A stretch of DNA of 64,000 nucleotides from Atopobium deltae (GCF_001552785.1 NZ_KQ959483.1:1-64000), one strand, 5' to 3'; shown: positions 44,770 through 55,402, counted from the stretch's first letter. The notes: a model not told the origin generated them from the sequence alone. A program made the numbers and translations.

Positions 44770-45477
44770 TCAGCCGCCCAGATACGCCTTTTGTACGCGC
44801 GGATCATCCAGCAGCTCGTGCGCATCACCGCTCATCGTAATGTTGCCCGTCTCGAGCACGTAGGCGCGATGCGCGACCGACAAAGCCATGCGCGCGTTTT
44901 GCTCAACGAGCAAAATCGTAGTGCCCTGCTCATTGAGCATGCGAATGATGTCAAAGATTTCCTTTACCAAAAGGGGCGCCAAACCCATGGAGGGTTCGTC
45001 CAGCATGAGTATTTTTGGACGAGACATCAACGCGCGACCCATGGCAAGCATCTGCTGCTCGCCACCCGAAAGCGTACCCGCACGCTGGCCTTTGCGCTCA
45101 CGCAAACGCTCGAAGCGCTCATAGACTCGCTCCATGGTCTGCTGAGCTTCATCGGGGTTGCGTGTATACGCTCCCATCTGAAGATTTTCCTCAACGCTCA
45201 GTTGGGCAAAAATGCGACGGCCCTCGGGACACAGCGCCAAGCCCTTCGACACCATCTGATGCGTCGGTACCCCTACCAGCGACGTTTTTTCAAGCTCGAT
45301 CGTGGCTTGCTGTGGACGCAAAAGTCCTGCAATGGTATTAAGCGTCGTTGATTTACCCGCACCGTTGGCGCCAATAAGGGTGACAACCTCCCCTTCATGC
45401 ACGTCAAATGAGATGCCTTTAACCGCATGAATGGAGCCATAATACACATGCATATCGTGTACGTGTAACAAAACCAT
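44770..45477 (-). CDS. livF: Branched-chain amino acid ABC transporter ATPase LivF
   Basis: 235 residues, standard LivF length. Walker A GANGAGKST, signature LSGGEQQMLAMGRA, Walker B ILMLDEPSMGL, switch LVEQNA. It is the last gene of the liv cluster, 3 bp behind livG. It powers leucine/isoleucine/valine uptake with LivG. Confidence 0.93.
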   Translation of the reverse strand: MVLLHVHDMHVYYGSIHAVKGISFDVHEGEVVTLIGANGAGKSTTLNTIAGLLRPQQATIELEKTSLVGVPTHQMVSKGLALCPEGRRIFAQLSVEENLQMGAYTRNPDEAQQTMERVYERFERLRERKGQRAGTLSGGEQQMLAMGRALMSRPKILMLDEPSMGLAPLLVKEIFDIIRMLNEQGTTILLVEQNARMALSVAHRAYVLETGNITMSGDAHELLDDPRVQKAYLGG

Positions 45478-45480
45478 GAT

Positions 45481-46392
45481 TTATGCCTCCTCCTGCTTGC
45501 CCAAGTACGCCTCAATAACGGCGGGGTTCGCTTGAATATCGGCTGGGGTTCCCTTTGCAATAATTTTGCCGTAATTCACCACGACGATGCCTTCGCAAAT
45601 ACCCATGACCAGATCCATATCATGCTCGATGAGCATGATCGCAATCCCAAAGCGATCGCGAATTCCGACGATCGTATCCATTAACTCGGCGGTTTCGGAA
45701 GGATTCATGCCCGCCGCTGGCTCATCAAGCAACAGCAGCTTGGGGTTTGTAGCCAACGCACGCACAATTTCCAGACGACGCTGAGCACCATAAGGCAGCG
45801 CACCTGCAGGTACATCAGCCATAGTATGCATGGCAAAAATACGAAGCAGCTCGTCAGCACGCGACGCAAACATACGCTCGCTTGACCAGTGGTGTGGTAG
45901 GCGAAAAATGCCCGAAAACATCCCGCTTTTTACCTGATTATGCAGACCCACCATGACATTCTCGGCAACGGTCATTGTCGAAAATAGGCGAATGTTCTGG
46001 AAGGTTCTTGCAATACCCAGCTTATTGACCGCCGCAGGATCCACGCCCTGGGTATCGTGTCCGTCGAGCATGATGGTGCCACGCGTGGGCTGATACACCT
46101 TGGTTAGCAGGTTAAACACCGTCGTTTTACCAGCACCATTGGGGCCAATAAGGCCAGCGATTTCGGTTTTGCCTACGGTCAGATTAAAGTCATCCACCGC
46201 CGCTAGACCGCCAAAGCTAATGCCAAGGTGGCGGCATTCAAGCGCGGGCGTCAAGTGCACATCGCGCTCAGGCACGATACTGTCGGAGGGCACGGGCACC
46301 ATTTTGGTAAACAGACCATGGTTCTTGCTTGTGAGCTGTGTAGTCGTGCCGCGCTTGCTCGTATCGCGCTTGCTCGTATCGCGTTTACTCAT
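45481..46392 (-). CDS. livG: Branched-chain amino acid ABC transporter ATPase LivG
   Basis: 303 residues. Walker A GPNGAGKTT, signature region YGAQRRLEIVRA, Walker B LLLLDEPAAGM, switch LIEHDMDLV. An N-terminal extension of about 50 residues is unusual and starts with repeats of SKRDT, encoded by a 15-bp tandem repeat. The start overlaps the livM stop by 8 bases. Confidence 0.92.
   Translation of the reverse strand: MSKRDTSKRDTSKRGTTTQLTSKNHGLFTKMVPVPSDSIVPERDVHLTPALECRHLGISFGGLAAVDDFNLTVGKTEIAGLIGPNGAGKTTVFNLLTKVYQPTRGTIMLDGHDTQGVDPAAVNKLGIARTFQNIRLFSTMTVAENVMVGLHNQVKSGMFSGIFRLPHHWSSERMFASRADELLRIFAMHTMADVPAGALPYGAQRRLEIVRALATNPKLLLLDEPAAGMNPSETAELMDTIVGIRDRFGIAIMLIEHDMDLVMGICEGIVVVNYGKIIAKGTPADIQANPAVIEAYLGKQEEA
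46351..46392 (-). repeat. 15-bp tandem repeat at the start of livG
   Basis: GCGCTTGCTCGTATC is repeated exactly at 46351-46365 and 46366-46380, with a third degenerate copy running to the start codon. It is in frame and encodes repeats of S-K-R-D-T. The livM stop lies in the third unit. Confidence 0.85.
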
Positions 46393-47596
46393 GCGCATCA
46401 CCCTCTTTCGCTTGTGACCCAGCTACCGCTGCTTGCAGCGCCGCTGCTTGCGACCCTGTCTGTGCCGCCACTGCACGGCGCCGCTCCAGCCGCAGTCGCG
46501 TAAGCATGCGTTCGCGCCAGGCCTTCAGCTGTTCGTTATTGCCAAGCAACATGGCAAAAATGAGTACGACTGCATACAGCAGCATGCGCCAGTCCGCCAA
46601 AAAACGCAGTGCCTCGGGTAACACCGTCAACACCGCCGCCGAAATTATCGACCCGCGAACATTGCCCATGCCGCCGAGTACAACAAACACCAAGATCATG
46701 ATGGAAAGATTAAAGTCAAATTTCTTCGGCACAATGGACGAGAAGTTCATCGCATACAGCGCTCCCGCCATACCCGCCAACGCAGCCGAAACCGCAAATG
46801 CCATGAGGCGATACTTCGTTGTCGAAATGCCTACCGACTCGGCAGCAATGCGATTATCACGAATTGCCATAATTGCACGTCCGCTGCGCGAATGGATGAG
46901 GTTGAGCACCACAAACAAACAGAACAACACCAGTATCAAGCCCATAAAAAAGGTCGACGCCTTGGTGATACCGCTTGCTCCCTGAGGCCCATTGATAAGC
47001 AGCGCGCCTCCTTCCATACCAAGCGCCTTGGTGCTTTGCAGCGAAACGTGCAGACCGTTCTTATCGATACCAACGTATAAATTGTTCAACACATTTTTGA
47101 TAATCTCACCAAAAGCCAAGGTCACAATAGCCAAATAGTCGCCACGCAGACGCATGACGGGAATGCCAACGCCCACGCCCACAAGGCCCGCAAGAACACC
47201 AGCAATGATCATCGTAAGCACCAGTCGCACACCCGTATCGGGGACCAAAGGCGCGAGTAAGGCCATCACTACCACGCCCGTAAAGGCGCCAACACTCATA
47301 AATCCTGCGTGGCCCAAGCTGAGCTCACCCGAAATACCCACGACGAGGTTAAGTGAAACAGCCATGACAATGTACACGCAAATGGGAACCATCTGTCCTG
47401 CCAGCGCAAAGGAAATCACCTTCGTGCCAATCAGAACCTGCACCACCACATAGGCAAGCACGACCATGGTGTAGGTGACAAGATTTCGTTTGGTACTGCG
47501 TGAACACGCGAGAAGACCGCGTATGCCAGACACGCGGGTCTTTTCGGCAGCGGCGGGCTTCTCGCCAGGCACCGTATTACGCTTCAATTCAGCCAT
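46385..47596 (-). CDS. livM: Branched-chain amino acid ABC transporter permease LivM
   Basis: 403 residues. An unusual N-terminal tail (GEKPAAAEKTRVSG) precedes about eight membrane spans. The family regions NLVVGISGELSLGHAGFMSVGA and RLRGDYLAIVTLAFGEIIKNVLNN are intact. It pairs with LivH. The ribosome site GAAGGTG of this gene overlaps a CGAGAAG motif copy at the end of livH. A long Ala/Gln-rich C-terminal tail follows the last span. Confidence 0.92.
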   Translation of the reverse strand: MAELKRNTVPGEKPAAAEKTRVSGIRGLLACSRSTKRNLVTYTMVVLAYVVVQVLIGTKVISFALAGQMVPICVYIVMAVSLNLVVGISGELSLGHAGFMSVGAFTGVVVMALLAPLVPDTGVRLVLTMIIAGVLAGLVGVGVGIPVMRLRGDYLAIVTLAFGEIIKNVLNNLYVGIDKNGLHVSLQSTKALGMEGGALLINGPQGASGITKASTFFMGLILVLFCLFVVLNLIHSRSGRAIMAIRDNRIAAESVGISTTKYRLMAFAVSAALAGMAGALYAMNFSSIVPKKFDFNLSIMILVFVVLGGMGNVRGSIISAAVLTVLPEALRFLADWRMLLYAVVLIFAMLLGNNEQLKAWRERMLTRLRLERRRAVAAQTGSQAAALQAAVAGSQAKEGDAHE

Positions 47597-47599
47597 ACG

Positions 47600-48481
47600 C
47601 TACACCTTCTCGGAAACCATTTTGCCCAACAGACCTGCTGGTTTGAGCAAAAGAACGACGATCAACACGGCAAACACGATGGCGTCGGCAAGCTGCGTAG
47701 AAATATAGGCTTTCGAGAAGATCTCGATGACGCCCAGCAAAATGCCACCCAGCATCGCACCTGGAATGGAGCCAATACCCCCTAAGACCGCAGCAATAAA
47801 AGCCTTGATACCAGGCATTTGTCCCGTTGTAGGCATAAGCGTGGGATATGCCGAGCACAAAAGCACGCCCGCAATGGCTGCAAGGCCCGAACCAATGGCA
47901 AACACCATCGAAATGCTGCCGTTAACATTAATGCCCATGAGCTGCGCGGCATCCTTATCTTCTGACACGGCACGCATGGCTTTGCCGAGCTTCGTCTTTT
48001 GAGTAAAGAGTGTCAGTGCCGCCATAATCACCAGGTTGGCCACCACGGTCACCAAGCTCACCATATTGATGGAAACCTGCCCACCAAAGAGCATGAGGGG
48101 CGGACCCTCTACCACCGAGCTAAAGGTCTTGGGGTCGGATTTCCACACGAGCAGGGCAAAATTTTGCAGCAAGTAGCTCACGCCAATAGCGGTGATAAGG
48201 ACATCGAGCGATGAAGCATTACGCAGGGGTTTATAGGCGAGTTTCTCGATAACAATGCCCAAAAGCGTACAGACCACGACCGACGCCACCACCGCGCCCG
48301 CAGGGTGTACACCTAGGTAAGCCATCAAACAATAGCAGGTATATGCACCGATCATGATGACATCGCCGTGGGCAAAATTAAGCATTTTAGCGATGCCGTA
48401 GACCATGGTATAGCCCAGGGCGATAATGGCATACACGCTGCCCAGCGAGATACCATTGATCATATGAGATATAAGTCCCAT
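47600..48481 (-). CDS. livH: Branched-chain amino acid ABC transporter permease LivH
   Basis: 293 residues from ATG 48481 with GAGAGGAG upstream. Typical LivH features are ISLGSVYAIIALGYTMVYGIAKMLNFAHGDV at the start and GGIGSIPGAMLGGILLG near the end. It forms the channel with LivM. About 50 extra codons upstream are in frame but have no family value. It is separated from livK by a hairpin region. Confidence 0.93.
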   Translation of the reverse strand: MGLISHMINGISLGSVYAIIALGYTMVYGIAKMLNFAHGDVIMIGAYTCYCLMAYLGVHPAGAVVASVVVCTLLGIVIEKLAYKPLRNASSLDVLITAIGVSYLLQNFALLVWKSDPKTFSSVVEGPPLMLFGGQVSINMVSLVTVVANLVIMAALTLFTQKTKLGKAMRAVSEDKDAAQLMGINVNGSISMVFAIGSGLAAIAGVLLCSAYPTLMPTTGQMPGIKAFIAAVLGGIGSIPGAMLGGILLGVIEIFSKAYISTQLADAIVFAVLIVVLLLKPAGLLGKMVSEKV

Positions 48482-48577
48482 GGACACTCCTCTCCAAAGT
48501 ACGTCAAAGTAGCGTTTGTCAATATTTGTATAGAGTTTGCTTTTCGTATAAGGAATGATTGGCGTTAGGAATGATGA

Positions 48578-48619
48578 TTGCGGCAGCTCACGCACGCGTT
48601 TGTTTGTGAGCCACCGCAA
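48578..48619 (-). terminator. Hairpin between livK and livH (attenuator-like)
   Basis: TTGCGG/CCGCAA (48578-48583, 48614-48619) and GCTCAC/GTGAGC (48586-48591, 48606-48611) form an interrupted stem. There is no strong T run. It probably works as a partial stop or mRNA stabiliser behind the binding-protein gene. Confidence 0.5.
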
Positions 48620-48679
48620 CAAATTACAAATTGTCATTCCTCACAAAGGGGTTAGTGCGTAAAACTACAGGCCGTAAGA

Positions 48680-49912
48680 CTACATGCCAACGTATGCGCC
48701 GTTTTTAATGACCATACCCTTTGGCTTTTTGGAGACTTCGCCCGTATCTGACCAGGTCATACCCGTGCCCGTCAGGCCGTCGTAGCTAAAATCGGAAGCG
48801 GTAATGGCCCCGATGAGCTTATCGCAAATCGTTTTGGCATCCATGTCGGGCGTGACGCCGGACTTCTCGATGGCCTTTTTCACGACGTAGACGGCATCGT
48901 AGGCGTCCGCCGCAAACTGCGTGGGAACGCTGCCGTACTGCTCCTTATAAGTTTTGACAAAAGTCTTGGTCTTCTCGTCAGTCGCATCGGCCGTAAAGAG
49001 AGTCAAAAGCATGACGCCCTCGGCGAGACTGGTGTCGAAACCCTCGAGCGTCAGAAGGCCATCCAAGCCGTCGACGCCAAAGAACTGCGGTGCGTAGCCC
49101 ATGGTTTTTGCCTGCGTCAACACCAACGAGGCTGGCTGATAATACATGGGCATGAAGAGAAAATCGGCGCCCGCGTCCTTGGCCTTGTTGAGCTGGACCG
49201 AAAAATCGGTGGCTGAATCATCAGTAAAACTCGTTTCGACAACGACGGTCAAACCGAGCTCCTTGGCCTTCACCATAAACTTTTTGTAAACGCCCGTAGA
49301 GTAGACGTCGGAGTTGTTGTAGAGCACCGCAATTTTAGTAGCGAGCTTTTTGTCGGCAATATATTGGGCCGAAGCGCTTCCCTGGTTGGGGTCAGTAAAG
49401 CACATCTGGAAGACATTTTTCTTGCGCTGCACCGAAACGTTGCCATCTGCGTCGGGCTGACCTCCAATGACGTCAGTACCCGATGACGAGGGGGTTAACA
49501 TAAACATGTTGTCCGAATTGGCCTCGGAGCTAACAGCAATGGACGAGGTCGTGGTGGTGGCACCAACAAAAATTTGCATGCCCCAATCCTTCAGATTGTT
49601 GTAGGCATTCACCGTTTTTTCGGCATCGTTTTCGTCGTCCTGATAATTCAAATCAAACTTGATGCTACCTGCGGCTTTGTTGATCTCGTCGATAGCCACC
49701 AAGGCGCCCTGCTTGGTTGAGGCACCATAGATAGCTGCAGCCCCCGTGATGGGACCCGTCGAGCCGAGCTTAAAGGCACCTGTTTGCGAAGAGTTGGATT
49801 TTGTGGATGCGCACCCCGCTAGATTTAGTCCCGATAGACCCAAAATGCTAATGACGCCCGAAGTTCCAAAAAGTTTGATGCAATTTCTTCTCGAAATGTA
49901 AGTACCATTCAT
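48680..49912 (-). CDS. livK: Branched-chain amino acid-binding lipoprotein (LivJ/K type)
   Basis: 410 residues from ATG 49912 with GAAGGAGGAAAG upstream. Signal with twin arginine (SRRNCIKLFG) and lipobox LAGC. The mature part is a Peripla_BP_6 type I fold: GSTGPITGAAAIYG at the start and FAADAYDAVYVVKKAIE near the end. It binds leucine-type amino acids and delivers them to LivHM. It is first in the liv cluster. Confidence 0.92.
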   Translation of the reverse strand: MNGTYISRRNCIKLFGTSGVISILGLSGLNLAGCASTKSNSSQTGAFKLGSTGPITGAAAIYGASTKQGALVAIDEINKAAGSIKFDLNYQDDENDAEKTVNAYNNLKDWGMQIFVGATTTTSSIAVSSEANSDNMFMLTPSSSGTDVIGGQPDADGNVSVQRKKNVFQMCFTDPNQGSASAQYIADKKLATKIAVLYNNSDVYSTGVYKKFMVKAKELGLTVVVETSFTDDSATDFSVQLNKAKDAGADFLFMPMYYQPASLVLTQAKTMGYAPQFFGVDGLDGLLTLEGFDTSLAEGVMLLTLFTADATDEKTKTFVKTYKEQYGSVPTQFAADAYDAVYVVKKAIEKSGVTPDMDAKTICDKLIGAITASDFSYDGLTGTGMTWSDTGEVSKKPKGMVIKNGAYVGM

Positions 49913-50060
49913 CGTTCTTTCCTCCTTCGAACGTCGACAATAAGGTGCGCGTACGGCGTAAGCGCACATACAACCATGCGCCTGCGTGAAGCGTTGCCCC
50001 TGCTTGCAAAGAGGCACGCAAATGTCTACAAAACGCATAAAAGATATTCTCTAGTTTTTA

Positions 50061-50070
50061 GCGAGAAGAT
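50061..50070 (+). repeat. Intergenic copy of the dispersed motif (CGAGAAGAT)
   Basis: A 9-base match lies in the leader region of livK. The rest of 49913-50150 holds no gene. Confidence 0.5.
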
Positions 50071-50150
50071 GCATCAAAAATGAGTAAAAAGAAACAATAA
50101 AGAAACGAAGCTGCATAGAAACTGTCATTCATGAGGGGATTTTATATGTT

Positions 50151-51911
50151 TTAACGCATACGCCTTGGCTTTATGAAGCGCTCAAGCATGGCGCGCAAAA
50201 AGTGTGCCTCGGGGAAGTTGCGCAAATACGCAAAGCCAAAACTCACAATAAGCGTCGGGATGCCCGCGACGGCCAGGGTCGCCAAAGCCGTTAGCGTAGT
50301 GTTGCCAAAGCCTATTGCCTGCAATATCCACAGCAGTGCAGCTCCCACCATACTACCAACGCAGCCAATCAGCACAGCGCGTCCAAAACCAACTACAATG
50401 CTCGTAAGACCGATGCCCGACAGACGCTGGCGCAAATACCAAAATACAACAGCATCAACGATAATAAAGAAGATGAGCGAGCTAATGGCAACATTCGCCA
50501 AGCCAAATTGCTCGGTTAAGAACAGACACTGCAGCACCTGTATGATGCTCGCAGCAACAGACGCCCACATTAACACACCCATCGCGCGCAAAGACGAACA
50601 TACTTTTTGCAAATAGGTGCACACCCCATAAAAAGGTAGCGATAGGCCCAAAAAGATGATGTATTGCGTTAGATACAGTGAGTCAGCAGCACCAAAGTGA
50701 CTTGCACCCAAAGCTAACGACAAGGGCCGTGCAAACACCACCAAATACATCATGCACGGCACCAAAAAGAACAGAATCTGACTCGTACCTGCACATACAC
50801 CGTGCTTGTACTTTTTCATGTCATTATGAGCAACCGCGTCCGACAACTCCGTAAACATGGCGACCGTAATGGGAATCGCAAAAATGGAATACGGCAGCGT
50901 AAACCACAGGCGCGCGTAATATGCAATGGAGGCGCCCGCTGCCGTGACCGAAAGCGAGCTTGAGGTTTGCACCGACGTGGTTACAAAATTACCAGCCGTA
51001 AGTAGCAGAGAAGGAACGCCAATTGCAAGCGTTTCTTTGAGAGCTGGGTCGTGTAAATTAATGCGCAAATGCAGGCGTACACCTATCTTGTGCAACGCAG
51101 GCACCTGCACCAATACTTGCACGGCAACACCTAAGGGATTGCCAATAGCAAGTATGAGCAGCGCAATAAAAGGCTCCGACTGTTGCAACAGCGCATAGAG
51201 CACAAAGGATGCTGTACAAATAAAGTTATTAAAGATGGGAGCAGCGTTACTCCATAGGTATTCTCGCTCAGCATTAAGCATGCCCGATAAGAGCGACGAA
51301 AGGCCATAGAGCACAATTTCGATAACGAAGAATCTGAAGAAGAGCGTCGTTAGCGGCGCATTAAAATCTTGTCGCGCGCTAAATGATTGCGTCCAAATCA
51401 CATGCCCCGCAAAAACAAAGCCGATAAGGGCAACGAGGCCCATCAACAGCAGGATGAGTGAGCATAGGTTGGAGGCGTACTCGTTGGCACCTTTACGACC
51501 ACGTTTTTCTTTTACGGACATATAGACGGGCAAGAAGGCCGTAATAAGCATGCCGCCCATGACCAGTTCATAAAGCTGATTGGGTAAATTATTCGCAACG
51601 GTATAGGCGCTTGATACTACTGTGACGCCTAAGGCATAAGCCTGTCCCCAGGTTCTAAAAAATCCCGTAATACGGCTCAGAATGACAAGACCGCTCATGA
51701 GTGCCGCAGAAGCACCCACGCTGGCATGTAGCGTTTTGGGAGCGCTCGGATTGGTGGCATCTAGAGCAGCGGTGGGCGCGGCCTCGCGGGATGCGCTGGA
51801 GGCAAATTCGTTGGTGACGGCAAGTTCGGCTTTGTCGTAAGAGCTCCTCAGGTGCCTAGGCGCCTTGCGCGGGCGTGTAGCTGCAGTATGTGCTAAATGT
51901 TTTCCAGCCAT
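50151..51911 (-). CDS. murJ: Lipid II flippase MurJ
   Basis: 586 residues. A hydrophilic N-terminal tail of about 70 residues precedes about 14 membrane spans of the MOP superfamily. The family block VILSRITGFFRTWGQAYALG and ANNLPNQLYELVMGGMLITAFLPVY is intact. It moves lipid-linked peptidoglycan precursor across the cytoplasmic membrane. The ribosome site is weak; the gene starts 7 bases after the ybaK stop, so coupling is likely. Confidence 0.92.
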   Translation of the reverse strand: MAGKHLAHTAATRPRKAPRHLRSSYDKAELAVTNEFASSASREAAPTAALDATNPSAPKTLHASVGASAALMSGLVILSRITGFFRTWGQAYALGVTVVSSAYTVANNLPNQLYELVMGGMLITAFLPVYMSVKEKRGRKGANEYASNLCSLILLLMGLVALIGFVFAGHVIWTQSFSARQDFNAPLTTLFFRFFVIEIVLYGLSSLLSGMLNAEREYLWSNAAPIFNNFICTASFVLYALLQQSEPFIALLILAIGNPLGVAVQVLVQVPALHKIGVRLHLRINLHDPALKETLAIGVPSLLLTAGNFVTTSVQTSSSLSVTAAGASIAYYARLWFTLPYSIFAIPITVAMFTELSDAVAHNDMKKYKHGVCAGTSQILFFLVPCMMYLVVFARPLSLALGASHFGAADSLYLTQYIIFLGLSLPFYGVCTYLQKVCSSLRAMGVLMWASVAASIIQVLQCLFLTEQFGLANVAISSLIFFIIVDAVVFWYLRQRLSGIGLTSIVVGFGRAVLIGCVGSMVGAALLWILQAIGFGNTTLTALATLAVAGIPTLIVSFGFAYLRNFPEAHFLRAMLERFIKPRRMR

Positions 51912-51917
51912 CGTCGC

Positions 51918-52424
51918 TTACGCTTTCTCTTGTGTAAGATCAGCAAAGTGCCCACCCAAAAACTGCGCCAGCTCCTCGGGATTGAGCTCCAACGAAATGC
52001 CACGCTTACCGCCCGAAACGCCAATGCGTTCAAACTGGAGAGCGCTTTGATCAAAACAGGTATAAAACTGCTTCTTCATGCCTATGGGAGAGCAGCCTCC
52101 TCTGACATAACCTGTAGTTGCCTCAAGATCGTTCATGGGCAGCATGTGTAATGATTTTTCCTGCACGCTTGCAGCCGCTTTTTTAAGGTCGAGTTCGGCA
52201 TCGACGGGAATGCAGCAAACCACGTAGCGTTTTGAGGGACTGACAGTCACCAAGGTCTTAAACGCCGCGGCGGGATTTCGTCCCAGTGATTGCGCAATAC
52301 GCACCCCCACGCCTGTGGATAAGTCTTCGTGTTCAGCATCATAGGTCAAAACGTTATATGTTACGTGCACTCGATCGAGCTCACGCATAGCATTCGTTTT
52401 TGCCAACTTTGCTTTTTTTGACAC
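51918..52424 (-). CDS. ybaK: Cys-tRNA(Pro) deacylase YbaK/EbsC family
   Basis: 168 residues. The YbaK fold is visible: KTLVTVSPSKRYVVCCIPVDAELDLKKAA with its Lys, MNDLEATTGYVRGGCSPIGMKKQ and a final strand. It hydrolyses Cys-tRNA(Pro) made in error by prolyl-tRNA synthetase. GTG start with AGGAGTTAAGC upstream, 2 bases after the uvrA stop. Confidence 0.92.
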   Translation of the reverse strand: MSKKAKLAKTNAMRELDRVHVTYNVLTYDAEHEDLSTGVGVRIAQSLGRNPAAAFKTLVTVSPSKRYVVCCIPVDAELDLKKAAASVQEKSLHMLPMNDLEATTGYVRGGCSPIGMKKQFYTCFDQSALQFERIGVSGGKRGISLELNPEELAQFLGGHFADLTQEKA

Positions 52425-52426
52425 GC

Positions 52427-55324
52427 TTAACTCCTCATATCCATGCGTGCGCGGTCACGCTCCAGAATGGGTGCCAGATAGCGACCCGTCTGACTGTTGG
52501 GCAGTTTTGCGATCTGCTCGGGCGTCCCATATCCAACAATGCTACCACCCGCAGCGCCGCCTTCGGGGCCTAAATCAATAATACGATCGGCAACCTTAAT
52601 AACATCAAGGTTGTGCTCGATGACAAGCACGGTATTTTTGGCATCGACCAGCTTTTGCAGCACTAAAATGAGCTGGCGTACGTCCTCAAAATGCAGGCCC
52701 GTCGTGGGCTCGTCCAAAATGTAGAGCGTTTTACCTGTTTGCTGACGGTGTAGTTCCTTGGCAAGTTTGACGCGCTGCGCTTCTCCTCCCGATAAGGTCG
52801 TCGCAGGTTGCCCTAGGTGAATATAGCCAAGACCGACGTCATACAGCGTTTGCAACTTGTTTTTGATGCGCGGAATGTTCGCAAAAAAGGCCAGCGCCTC
52901 ATGCACAGTCATCTCGAGCACATCCGAAATAGACTTGCCGTGGTAGAGCACCTCAAGGGTTTCTCGATTGTAGCGTTTGCCGTGACACACTTCGCAAGGC
53001 ACGTAAATGTCGGGCAGAAAGTTCATCTCGATTTTGATTTGTCCATCGCCTTTGCAGGCTTCACAGCGACCGCCCGAAACATTAAACGAGAAGCGCCCTG
53101 GGTTGTAGCCACGAGCACGCGATTCTGGCGTCGAGGCATACAGGGAGCGCAGGTCATCCCACAGGCCAATATAGGTTGCGGGGTTGGAACGCGGCGTGCG
53201 CCCAATGGGTGCCTGATTAATGTCGATGACCTTATCGATAAGGGCATGGTCCTGCTCGTCATACAGACCTTGTATTGTTTTGTAAGGACCCGTTTGGCGC
53301 GACGAATGATGCACGATATTGGTAAGCGCGGGAGCAAGCGTGTCGCTTATGAGGGACGACTTGCCCGAGCCCGAAACGCCCGTCACCACGGTAAAGGTTC
53401 CATACTCCACCGAGACACTCACGTTTTTGAGGTTATTGGCGCTCGCTCCCGTGAGCTTCAGCGCACCGCGATGCGGACGGCGGCGCGTTTTGGGAAGCTC
53501 GATCATGCGCTCGCCTGTCAAGTACTTGGCTGTTAGCGATTTGTTTTGCTTGATGATTTGCTCTGGCGTGCCGCAGGTGACGATTTTGCCGCCCAACTCG
53601 CCCGCGTCAGGGCCCATGTCAATCACGTAATCGGCTGCACGGATGGTGTCTTCATCGTGCTCAACCACAATGACGGTATTGCCTTGATCGCGCAGGGCTT
53701 TGAGCGTTTGGATCAGACGGTCGTTATCCCGCTGATGCAAACCAATGGAAGGTTCATCCAAGATGTAGAGAACCCCCATAAGACCAGCACCAATCTGCGT
53801 CGCTAAGCGAATACGCTGGGCTTCTCCGCCCGAAAGCGTGTTGGCCGAGCGGCTAAGCGTCAAATAGTCGAGGCCGACATTAACCATAAACTGCAAGCGA
53901 GCACGAATTTCGCGAACGATAGCAGCGCCAATAAGCTTTTGGCGCTCGCTGAGCTCAAGGTCATTAAAGAATTGCAGGGCCTGCGTGCAGGACATGTCAC
54001 AGACCTCTTGAATGTTCTTCTCGCCCACGGTGACCGCCAGATATGCTGGCTTCAAGCGCGCACCATGGCAGCTGGGACATTGCGCTTCCAAAATGTATTT
54101 CTCAAAATGGGCGCGCATCGTTTTGGAGCTCGTATCCTGGTATTTTTCGAAGAGAATAGCACGCACCCCTTCGAATTTGGTGAACCACTGCGTATCGCGT
54201 CCGTCTTTGGTATGGTAGTCAACCTTGATTTTTTCATCGCCCGTGCCTTCAAGCAGGGCTTGGCGTGTTTTTTTCTTCAGTTTGTTCCACGGCGTGGTGT
54301 CCTTCTCGCCTAGGTGCTTGCACACCGCACGCAGAATTTGCGGATAGTAATTGGAGTGCGCAAAGATTGAGCCAAACACGCCTTCTGCAAGCGAGAGCTT
54401 GGGATCCTCGATAAGAGCTTCGGCATTGACGATGCGTCTGCTTCCCAAACCGTCGCAGTCGGGGCAGGCGCCATAGGGGGCATTAAAGGAAAAATCACGC
54501 GGCTGCAAATCGTCGATGGAGCAACCATGCTCAGGACAGGCCAGTGCGAGCGAATATTGTAATTGCTCCTCGGGGAGCTTCTCGCCAAGCTGCGGATCTT
54601 CGCCGGGCAGTAGGTAAAAACTCACACGACCAGCAGCCAAGCGGCACGCTAATTCGGTGGCTTCCACGATACGCCTCAGGGATTTTTCGCGAATGACAAT
54701 GCGATCAACCACGAGCTCAATGGTGTGCTTATATTTTTTGTCGAGCTTGATTGCTTCGTCGAGCTCAAGAACCTCACCATCGACGCGCACGCGCGAAAAG
54801 CCTTCGGCGCGCAGGTCGGCAAACAGTTTGGTGTATTCCCCTTTTCTGCCCAAGACGATAGGGGCGAGTACCAGGGCTTTTCGACTTTGTCCCAAGGCGA
54901 GGACCTTATCGGCAACCTGATCGGTCGTTTGCCGTTCGATCACGCGACCGCACACGGAGCAATGCGGAATGCCCACGCGTGCAAAAAGCAGGCGCAAATA
55001 ATCGTAAATTTCGGTCACGGTACCCACAGTCGAGCGCGGGTTATGACTGGTCGTTTTTTGGTCGATCGAAACCGCGGGCGACAAGCCATCGATGGAATCC
55101 AGATCGGGCTTATCCATCTGGCCCAAAAACATGCGCGCGTAGCTCGATAAAGACTCGACGTAGCGGCGCTGCCCCTCGGCGTAAATGGTGTCAAAAGCAA
55201 GACTTGATTTGCCCGAACCCGAAAGCCCCGTGATGACGACAAGCTTATCGCGCGGGATGGTCACGTCGATATTGCACAGATTATGTTCACGGGCACCACG
55301 AATAACAATCGAGTTTGACGACAT
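52427..55324 (-). CDS. uvrA: Excinuclease ABC subunit UvrA
   Basis: 965 residues. Two ABC ATPase halves: Walker [10 protein letters not shown] near the start and GVSGSGKSS at about 650; two LSGGEAQR signatures. Zinc modules are CPEHGC…CPDCDG, CPSCHG and CEACKG…CEVCHG. It scans DNA and loads UvrB at lesions. It is followed by ybaK and murJ in the same direction. Confidence 0.96.
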   Translation of the reverse strand: MSSNSIVIRGAREHNLCNIDVTIPRDKLVVITGLSGSGKSSLAFDTIYAEGQRRYVESLSSYARMFLGQMDKPDLDSIDGLSPAVSIDQKTTSHNPRSTVGTVTEIYDYLRLLFARVGIPHCSVCGRVIERQTTDQVADKVLALGQSRKALVLAPIVLGRKGEYTKLFADLRAEGFSRVRVDGEVLELDEAIKLDKKYKHTIELVVDRIVIREKSLRRIVEATELACRLAAGRVSFYLLPGEDPQLGEKLPEEQLQYSLALACPEHGCSIDDLQPRDFSFNAPYGACPDCDGLGSRRIVNAEALIEDPKLSLAEGVFGSIFAHSNYYPQILRAVCKHLGEKDTTPWNKLKKKTRQALLEGTGDEKIKVDYHTKDGRDTQWFTKFEGVRAILFEKYQDTSSKTMRAHFEKYILEAQCPSCHGARLKPAYLAVTVGEKNIQEVCDMSCTQALQFFNDLELSERQKLIGAAIVREIRARLQFMVNVGLDYLTLSRSANTLSGGEAQRIRLATQIGAGLMGVLYILDEPSIGLHQRDNDRLIQTLKALRDQGNTVIVVEHDEDTIRAADYVIDMGPDAGELGGKIVTCGTPEQIIKQNKSLTAKYLTGERMIELPKTRRRPHRGALKLTGASANNLKNVSVSVEYGTFTVVTGVSGSGKSSLISDTLAPALTNIVHHSSRQTGPYKTIQGLYDEQDHALIDKVIDINQAPIGRTPRSNPATYIGLWDDLRSLYASTPESRARGYNPGRFSFNVSGGRCEACKGDGQIKIEMNFLPDIYVPCEVCHGKRYNRETLEVLYHGKSISDVLEMTVHEALAFFANIPRIKNKLQTLYDVGLGYIHLGQPATTLSGGEAQRVKLAKELHRQQTGKTLYILDEPTTGLHFEDVRQLILVLQKLVDAKNTVLVIEHNLDVIKVADRIIDLGPEGGAAGGSIVGYGTPEQIAKLPNSQTGRYLAPILERDRARMDMRS

Positions 55325-55390
55325 ACTACTTCCTTACCTGTTGTGCATGCAGTGGAGGTCGCCGAGTCACTGTCGAGAAAACCAGCGACG

Positions 55391-55402
55391 CCGAGAAGGC
55401 CG
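55391..55402 (+). repeat. Intergenic copy of the dispersed motif
   Basis: CCGAGAAGGCC follows about 20 bases after a near-copy CGAGAAAACC (from 55374), in the leader of uvrA. The pair looks like two motif copies in tandem, one decayed. No gene is present at 55325-55458. Confidence 0.5.
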
